A stretch of DNA of 64,000 nucleotides from Hongsoonwoonella zoysiae (GTDB lineage Bacteria > Pseudomonadota > Alphaproteobacteria > Rhizobiales > Stappiaceae), in assembly GCF_013266695.1 (NCBI RefSeq), contig NZ_JABRXF010000001.1:1307736-1371735 (forward strand), written 5' to 3'. A program made the position numbers and the translations under genes. Under the pieces are notes generated by a model that worked only from the letters and a program-made list of their open reading frames with translations, searched no databases and had not been told where the DNA came from. Positions 59,821 to 64,000 of the stretch are shown here, in pieces (within the stretch, counting starts at the first letter, position 1; each line of letters opens with the position of its first letter).

Positions 59821-60968
59821 GCGCCTCCCAGTTGTTCGTTCGTCGCAAAGGCTGGATGAATGACGCTGCCGTCGCGCGTGAGCGCGGTCGCCTTGACGAG
59901 TTCGTCGCTCCAGTCGACGGAAAGCTGCTTGGTCTCCTTGTTGACCAGCGTCTCGACGAAGGCGTAAAGGTTCTTGGAGTAAAGCGCGGACGCAGACGCC
60001 GCGATGCGCCCTGGCATGTTCAGGTAACCGACGATCTTCACGTCGCCCGCCTTGACGATCTTGCCGGGCTTGGCGCCTTCCACGTTGCCGCCGCGCTCGA
60101 CCGCGAGATCGACGACGACCGCGCCCGGCTTCATGGAAGCGACCATTTCCTTCGTGATGAGGCGTGGCGCGGGGCGGCCCGGAATGAGGGCGGTGGTGAT
60201 GATTACATCCTGCTTGGCGATATGGGTGGCGACCAGTTCGCGCTGCTTCTTCTGGTACTCCTCCGACATCTCCTTGGCGTATCCGCCGGCCGTTTCCGCC
60301 TGCTTGAACTCCTCGTCCTCAACGGCGATGAACTTCGCGCCGAGCGATTCGACCTGCTCCTTGGCGGCGGGACGAACGTCGGTCGCGGTCACAACCGCGC
60401 CGAGGCGGCGTGCCGTGGCAATCGCCTGCAGGCCCGCCACGCCTGCCCCCATGATAAACACGCGCGCCGCGGGAACGGTGCCCGCGGCCGTCATCATCAT
60501 CGGGAAGGCGCGGTCATATTCCTCTGCCGCCTCGATCACCGCCTGGTATCCGGCAAGGTTCGCCTGGGAGGAAAGCACGTCCATAACCTGAGCGCGGGTG
60601 ATGCGCGGCATGAACTCCATGGCGAGCGCGACGATGCCCGCCTCGCCCATGGCCCGAACCTCGTCCTCATGGCCGTAAGGGTCCATCGTCGCGACGACGA
60701 GGGCGCCTTTTTTCATGAGACCGAGTTCTTCCGCGTTCGGCCTGCGGACCTTCAGGACCACATCGGCGTCGGCGAGCGTTTCCTTCGCCGTCGGCGCTAT
60801 CTTGGCGCCCATCTCCTCGTAGTCCTTGTCGAGGATGCGCGACAGTTCGCCCGCACCCTTTTCCACCGTGACCTCGAACCCGAGCGCAATGAATTTCTTC
60901 ACCGTTTCGGGGCTTGCGGCGACGCGCGGTTCATTCGCCTCGCTTTCGCGAGGGACGCCGATCTTCAT
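59817..60968 (-). CDS. pntAA: NAD(P) transhydrogenase subunit alpha part 1
   Basis: A 383-residue soluble NAD(H)-binding dI domain. Motifs: [20 protein letters not shown], the [18 protein letters not shown] Rossmann part, and the [18 protein letters not shown]-type loop ([12 protein letters not shown]). It donates hydride from NADH to NADP held by PntB across the membrane. First gene of the operon, 58 bp after the COX subunit IV gene. Confidence 0.95.
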   Translation of the reverse strand: MKIGVPRESEANEPRVAASPETVKKFIALGFEVTVEKGAGELSRILDKDYEEMGAKIAPTAKETLADADVVLKVRRPNAEELGLMKKGALVVATMDPYGHEDEVRAMGEAGIVALAMEFMPRITRAQVMDVLSSQANLAGYQAVIEAAEEYDRAFPMMMTAAGTVPAARVFIMGAGVAGLQAIATARRLGAVVTATDVRPAAKEQVESLGAKFIAVEDEEFKQAETAGGYAKEMSEEYQKKQRELVATHIAKQDVIITTALIPGRPAPRLITKEMVASMKPGAVVVDLAVERGGNVEGAKPGKIVKAGDVKIVGYLNMPGRIAASASALYSKNLYAFVETLVNKETKQLSVDWSDELVKATALTRDGSVIHPAFATNEQLGGA

Positions 60969-61026
60969 CGCTTTCCTCCCAAGTGATTTGAAATAAGTGT
61001 TCCGCCGAAAGGGCGGATGGGGTGTT

Positions 61027-61314
61027 TCAGCCCGCCGACGTCAGGATGGCGAGAATGCCACTCAGGACGAAGACGGCGGCGCCCGGTATCCAGCCCCGCG
61101 AACCGAGCGCCATGCCTATGGCGGCCGCGATCAGCAGCGCGAAAACCATGACCCAGCCGAAAATCGATCCGGCTGTTCCACCGAAGGTAAACATTATGAG
61201 GCAAAGAAGAACGTTGAAAAGTGCGAGCGCGCTGATCTTCGCGATGTTGACGAAGCCTTCGTAGGTAGCGCGATGAGCTTCGAATTCCATCGTGTCTGAG
61301 TTGTTGTCGGCCAT
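61027..61314 (-). CDS. aa3-type cytochrome c oxidase subunit IV
   Basis: A 95-residue small membrane protein with an N-terminal acidic region (MEFEAHRATYEGF) and two predicted helices. This matches the bacterial aa3-type cytochrome c oxidase subunit IV family, a single-helix subunit whose gene is typically placed just before pntAA in Rhizobiales. Its role in the oxidase is structural and not catalytic. Confidence 0.88.
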   Translation of the reverse strand: MADNNSDTMEFEAHRATYEGFVNIAKISALALFNVLLCLIMFTFGGTAGSIFGWVMVFALLIAAAIGMALGSRGWIPGAAVFVLSGILAILTSAG

Positions 61315-61469
61315 GACCGTCCTCTGCCTGAAAAGCTGAATTCGTCGGCCTTTATAACAAACCCTTGAGCTTCGGCAACGTTCTCTTGACGTGACGACTT
61401 TCCATTCCGATAGCGAGTGGCGCCGGCCATCGCTTCCGCGCGCCCCGCCGGCGGAATACCGCGAGAGCG

Positions 61470-62852
61470 TCAGTTAGGGGGCGCAGACGCTACCAGAGCC
61501 GCGGCGCGCAGGGTGTCGAGCTGGCGCTCCGCAACGCGCGTTTCTTCGAAATCCTCGATCTGCTCGTTGAAAAGCCTGTAAAAATTCATTTCCGCGCGCA
61601 GATGTAGGAAGACGCCGCCAAGTCCGATCGCGGCGCGGTCCATGAAAACGAATTCGCGCGGGATCGTCACCGGTCCCTTTTCCTTCAGCGCCTGATGGAC
61701 GCGGAAAGCCTCCTTGCGCCCGTATTGCGCCGGGCTCACGCCCTCGGCGATGGCGCGCGTGCGGTCGGTCAGGAGCGGCCCGTAGATGAAGCGCGCCCAG
61801 ATGTTGAGGATCTCGATAAGATCCTTCGTCAGGCCCTTGAAGCCCCATCGCTCGTACGCGCCGACGATTCGCTCACGGTCGTCCTCCAGAAGCCCGCGGT
61901 AAAGATCGACGACGCCGGAAACGAAGCTTGAGGGAAAGACCCGGATGCAACCGTAGTCGAGCAGATTTATTCCGCCCGGCCGCCCATTCTCCTCGTAGAC
62001 GGTGTAATTGCCCAGGTGCGGATCGCCGTGGATGATCCCGTAGTGGCTGAAGGGGCGCCACCAGGCGCGGAACATGACCTCCGCAATCCGGTTGCGGTCC
62101 TCAAGGTCATGTTCCTTGTAGGTAAGAAGCGGCTTGCCCTCCAGCCAGCGCATGGTGAGCAGGCGCTTTGTGGAAAGTTCAGGGAACACTTCCGGCACGC
62201 GGATGCGAGGCTCGTCGGCGAGGATCTCAGAATAAGCGGCAATATGCCGCGCCTCGCGCACGTAATCGAGTTCCTCGCGCACGCGTTCGCCGATCTCCTT
62301 GGCGATCTCGCGCGTGTCGATGGCCGGGCGCATGCGCCGGTGCAGCGAAAACAGCATGGAAAGCTGCTGCAGGTCGGCCTCCACGGCAGAGGCCATGTCC
62401 GGATACTGCAGCTTGCAGGCAAGCGGCGTTCCGTCCTGATGGCGGGCCTTGTGCACCTGGCCGAGGGAGGCGGCGGCGGCCGGTTCGCGGTCGAAACTTT
62501 CGAACCTCTTCTGCCACCCCGCGCCCAATTCCGCGATCATCCGCCGCTTCACGAATGGCCAGCCCATGGGCGGTGCGGCCGATTGCAGCTTGGAAAGCTC
62601 GGTGGCGTATTCCGGCGGTATCGCGTCGGGGATGGTCGAAAGAAGCTGGGCGACCTTCATGAGCGGGCCCTTGAGCCCGCCGAGCGCGGATGCCAGCTCC
62701 GCCGCCTGCTTCTCGTTATCGACCTCCATGCCGAAAAGCCGCTGTCCGGCAAGCTTTGCGGCGATGCCGCCCATGTTGGTGCCGACCCGCGCATAGCGGT
62801 TCACGCGCGCTGAAAATCGGTTTTGTTCGCGGTCCCGGTCGGTTGAACTCAT
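61470..62852 (-). CDS. ABC1/AarF/UbiB-family atypical kinase
   Basis: A 460-residue protein of the ABC1 kinase-like family. It has the KVAQLLS (KxGQ-like) N-terminal motif, the Ala-rich loop AAAASLGQVHKA, the Lys-bearing CKLQYPDM segment and the catalytic-loop HGDPHLGNY plus DYG. It lacks the C-terminal hydrophobic helices of UbiB. Members support ubiquinone biosynthesis or lipid transport and have ATPase rather than typical kinase activity. It is monocistronic in the window. Confidence 0.9.
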   Translation of the reverse strand: MSSTDRDREQNRFSARVNRYARVGTNMGGIAAKLAGQRLFGMEVDNEKQAAELASALGGLKGPLMKVAQLLSTIPDAIPPEYATELSKLQSAAPPMGWPFVKRRMIAELGAGWQKRFESFDREPAAAASLGQVHKARHQDGTPLACKLQYPDMASAVEADLQQLSMLFSLHRRMRPAIDTREIAKEIGERVREELDYVREARHIAAYSEILADEPRIRVPEVFPELSTKRLLTMRWLEGKPLLTYKEHDLEDRNRIAEVMFRAWWRPFSHYGIIHGDPHLGNYTVYEENGRPGGINLLDYGCIRVFPSSFVSGVVDLYRGLLEDDRERIVGAYERWGFKGLTKDLIEILNIWARFIYGPLLTDRTRAIAEGVSPAQYGRKEAFRVHQALKEKGPVTIPREFVFMDRAAIGLGGVFLHLRAEMNFYRLFNEQIEDFEETRVAERQLDTLRAAALVASAPPN

Positions 62853-62952
62853 GGGCGGACGGAAGCTCCGGTGTCTCGAGTAGGATCGAGCGCTAAAATA
62901 GGCTGATCGGCGGCCAACGCCAGTGAGGGGAGCGCGCTTTTTCGAAAAACCC

Positions 62953-63903
62953 TCAACCGATCCTGCTCGCGAGACCCTCCAGACGCTTGACGATGGCGTC
63001 GCGGCTTTCCGTCAGCCCCTTGTAGGCGAGTTGGTCCGCATCGAGCGCAAGTACCTGATCTCTCAAGGAAAGCGCCAGCCTCGCGCCATCGAGGTGTTTC
63101 GCGAAGGCCGCGACCGGATCGTGATGGACCTTGATGGTGAAAAGGATGTCGCCAGAGTAAGGAAGCCGGCGCAGGGTCTGGCGCTCGACACGCACATGTA
63201 GCGAACCGGACGACCCGTGCCCGATACGCGGATCGATGCGCTTGGAATGCGGATGATGCAGCTCCGCGTCCGTATATAGCGACCAGTTGAGCCGCCACGA
63301 AGGTTGATCCACGCTCAAATTGTCAAAAAGCCGGGCAACGATCGTTCCCATGCGCCCGTCGTTGAAGCCCGGCACGTTCTCGTGGATCTCCGGCATGGGT
63401 TTGCCGAATTTTTCAGCCAATGACCATGACGAAGGAAACGACAGCGAGGCGGCGACGAGGCGATAGCCGCCCTCGCCCTTTCGCATGATGACGAGGTCTT
63501 CCTGGACGAGCCTCGCCGCGAGAAGAAGAGGCGCCTCCGCGAAATCCGTTTTCGAATAGACCTTGCCTGTCGGAACGATGCGGATTTCATCGCCATTCGA
63601 CGAATAAAGATCCGGATAGCGCGCCGGCAGGTGTTCCAGAAGCAACGCAAGGACTTCCGCCTGTGCCGCGACCGTATCCGGCTCGGCCAGAAATACGGGC
63701 GCTTCGGCTTCGCGGAAGAGGCGTTCCTTTTCTTGCAGGTGGGCCTTGAGATTGCCGTCCGGCTCGATCCATTCGGCAAGGTCGAGCGGGGCAAGGCCAA
63801 CGGTGAAGGGGCGCTTCGAGCCGTCATAGGGCGTGTGGGCGAAGGGCGCGTTCTTTCGCCTTACGCCCACATCACCCGAATCAGCCTTGCCCGTCGCCGT
63901 CAT
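62953..63903 (-). CDS. DUF3445 protein (heme-dependent oxidative N-demethylase-like)
   Basis: A 316-residue soluble protein of the DUF3445 family. Conserved features include VGLAPLDLAEWIEPDG, the AASLSFPSSWSLAEKFGKP region and IHENVPGFN. Characterised relatives include a subunit of heme-dependent oxidative N-demethylase that releases formaldehyde from dimethylamine. Its start overlaps the stop of an oligoendopeptidase F gene (ATGA), so they are co-transcribed, but no other demethylase subunit is seen. Biological role here is uncertain. Confidence 0.8.
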   Translation of the reverse strand: MTATGKADSGDVGVRRKNAPFAHTPYDGSKRPFTVGLAPLDLAEWIEPDGNLKAHLQEKERLFREAEAPVFLAEPDTVAAQAEVLALLLEHLPARYPDLYSSNGDEIRIVPTGKVYSKTDFAEAPLLLAARLVQEDLVIMRKGEGGYRLVAASLSFPSSWSLAEKFGKPMPEIHENVPGFNDGRMGTIVARLFDNLSVDQPSWRLNWSLYTDAELHHPHSKRIDPRIGHGSSGSLHVRVERQTLRRLPYSGDILFTIKVHHDPVAAFAKHLDGARLALSLRDQVLALDADQLAYKGLTESRDAIVKRLEGLASRIG

Positions 63904-64000
63904 TTTTCCATGGCTTCCAGTTCGCCGATCAGCCGCTCGATCACGGAAAGGCCCTTGCGCCAGAACGCGGGATCGGAAGCGTCGAGCCCGAACGGGGCCA
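63900..64000 (-). CDS. pepF: Oligoendopeptidase F, C-terminal end only
   Basis: The last 33 residues of a minus-strand gene whose start is beyond the window. The end reads PFGLDASDPAFWRKGLSVIE then RLIGELEAMEK, matching the C-terminus of alphaproteobacterial M3-family oligoendopeptidase F. The TGA stop overlaps the DUF3445 ATG. The assignment rests on this short tail. Confidence 0.65.
   Translation of the reverse strand, partial: APFGLDASDPAFWRKGLSVIERLIGELEAMEK

Overview
The window is chromosomal DNA from a high-GC alphaproteobacterium, most likely of the order Hyphomicrobiales (Rhizobiales). The support is: two copies of a double-palindrome repeat resembling the rhizobial RIME element; a three-gene proton-translocating transhydrogenase (split alpha plus beta) preceded by a small aa3-type cytochrome oxidase subunit IV gene; a fused indolepyruvate ferredoxin oxidoreductase of about 1150 residues; a SprA-related HEXXH protein; and many ABC and TRAP uptake systems. 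I do not assign a genus. Genes are densely packed in short operons. I found no tRNA, rRNA, CRISPR array, prophage, insertion sequence or clear defence system.

Region by region. 1-4.3 kb: a LacI-family regulator (cut by the window edge), a DMT-family exporter, a diheme cytochrome c, a chromate transporter and a MarR regulator. 4.35-10.4 kb: a tight six-gene minus-strand operon with an NMT1-type ABC importer, a cytosine-deaminase-like amidohydrolase, an FAD-linked oxidase and a flavodoxin-fold NAD(P)H oxidoreductase; it looks like a self-contained uptake and degradation pathway for an unidentified nitrogen compound. 10.7-16.9 kb: a Rid-family protein without the usual catalytic arginine, a SnoaL-like protein, an 8-oxoguanine deaminase, the SprA-related protein, a creatininase-family amidohydrolase, an aminotransferase and an O6-alkylguanine transferase. 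17-21.2 kb: a COG0523 GTPase paired with a WD40 protein, a LysR regulator and a leucine dehydrogenase. 21.4-25 kb: a DUF1007/NicO metal transporter facing a cobalt-type nitrile hydratase operon (alpha, beta, accessory).

25.4-32.7 kb: a TRAP locus with one binding protein but two membrane pairs; the first large subunit has an extra cytoplasm-like domain of roughly 330 residues. 32.8-39 kb: indolepyruvate ferredoxin oxidoreductase facing a response regulator/hybrid kinase pair. 39.5-47.9 kb: an acyl-CoA synthetase, a complete Liv-type ABC importer and a phenylacetate-CoA-ligase-like enzyme in one operon, probably for uptake and CoA activation of an organic acid. 48-64 kb is mainly housekeeping: ferrochelatase, SPFH/NfeD pair, MotA/MotB stator, arabinose-5-phosphate isomerase, an outer-membrane barrel, a lytic transglycosylase, an SGNH-like DUF459 protein, transhydrogenase, COX subunit IV, an ABC1 kinase, a DUF3445 protein and the end of oligoendopeptidase F.

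The most unusual observation is the RIME-like repeat. One copy sits in frame inside the NicO gene and is translated as about 38 residues of its cytoplasmic loop. The other copy supplies the TAG stop codon of the second TRAP small-subunit gene. The best candidates for an undescribed pathway are the 4.35-10.4 kb operon and the one-receptor, two-channel TRAP locus.
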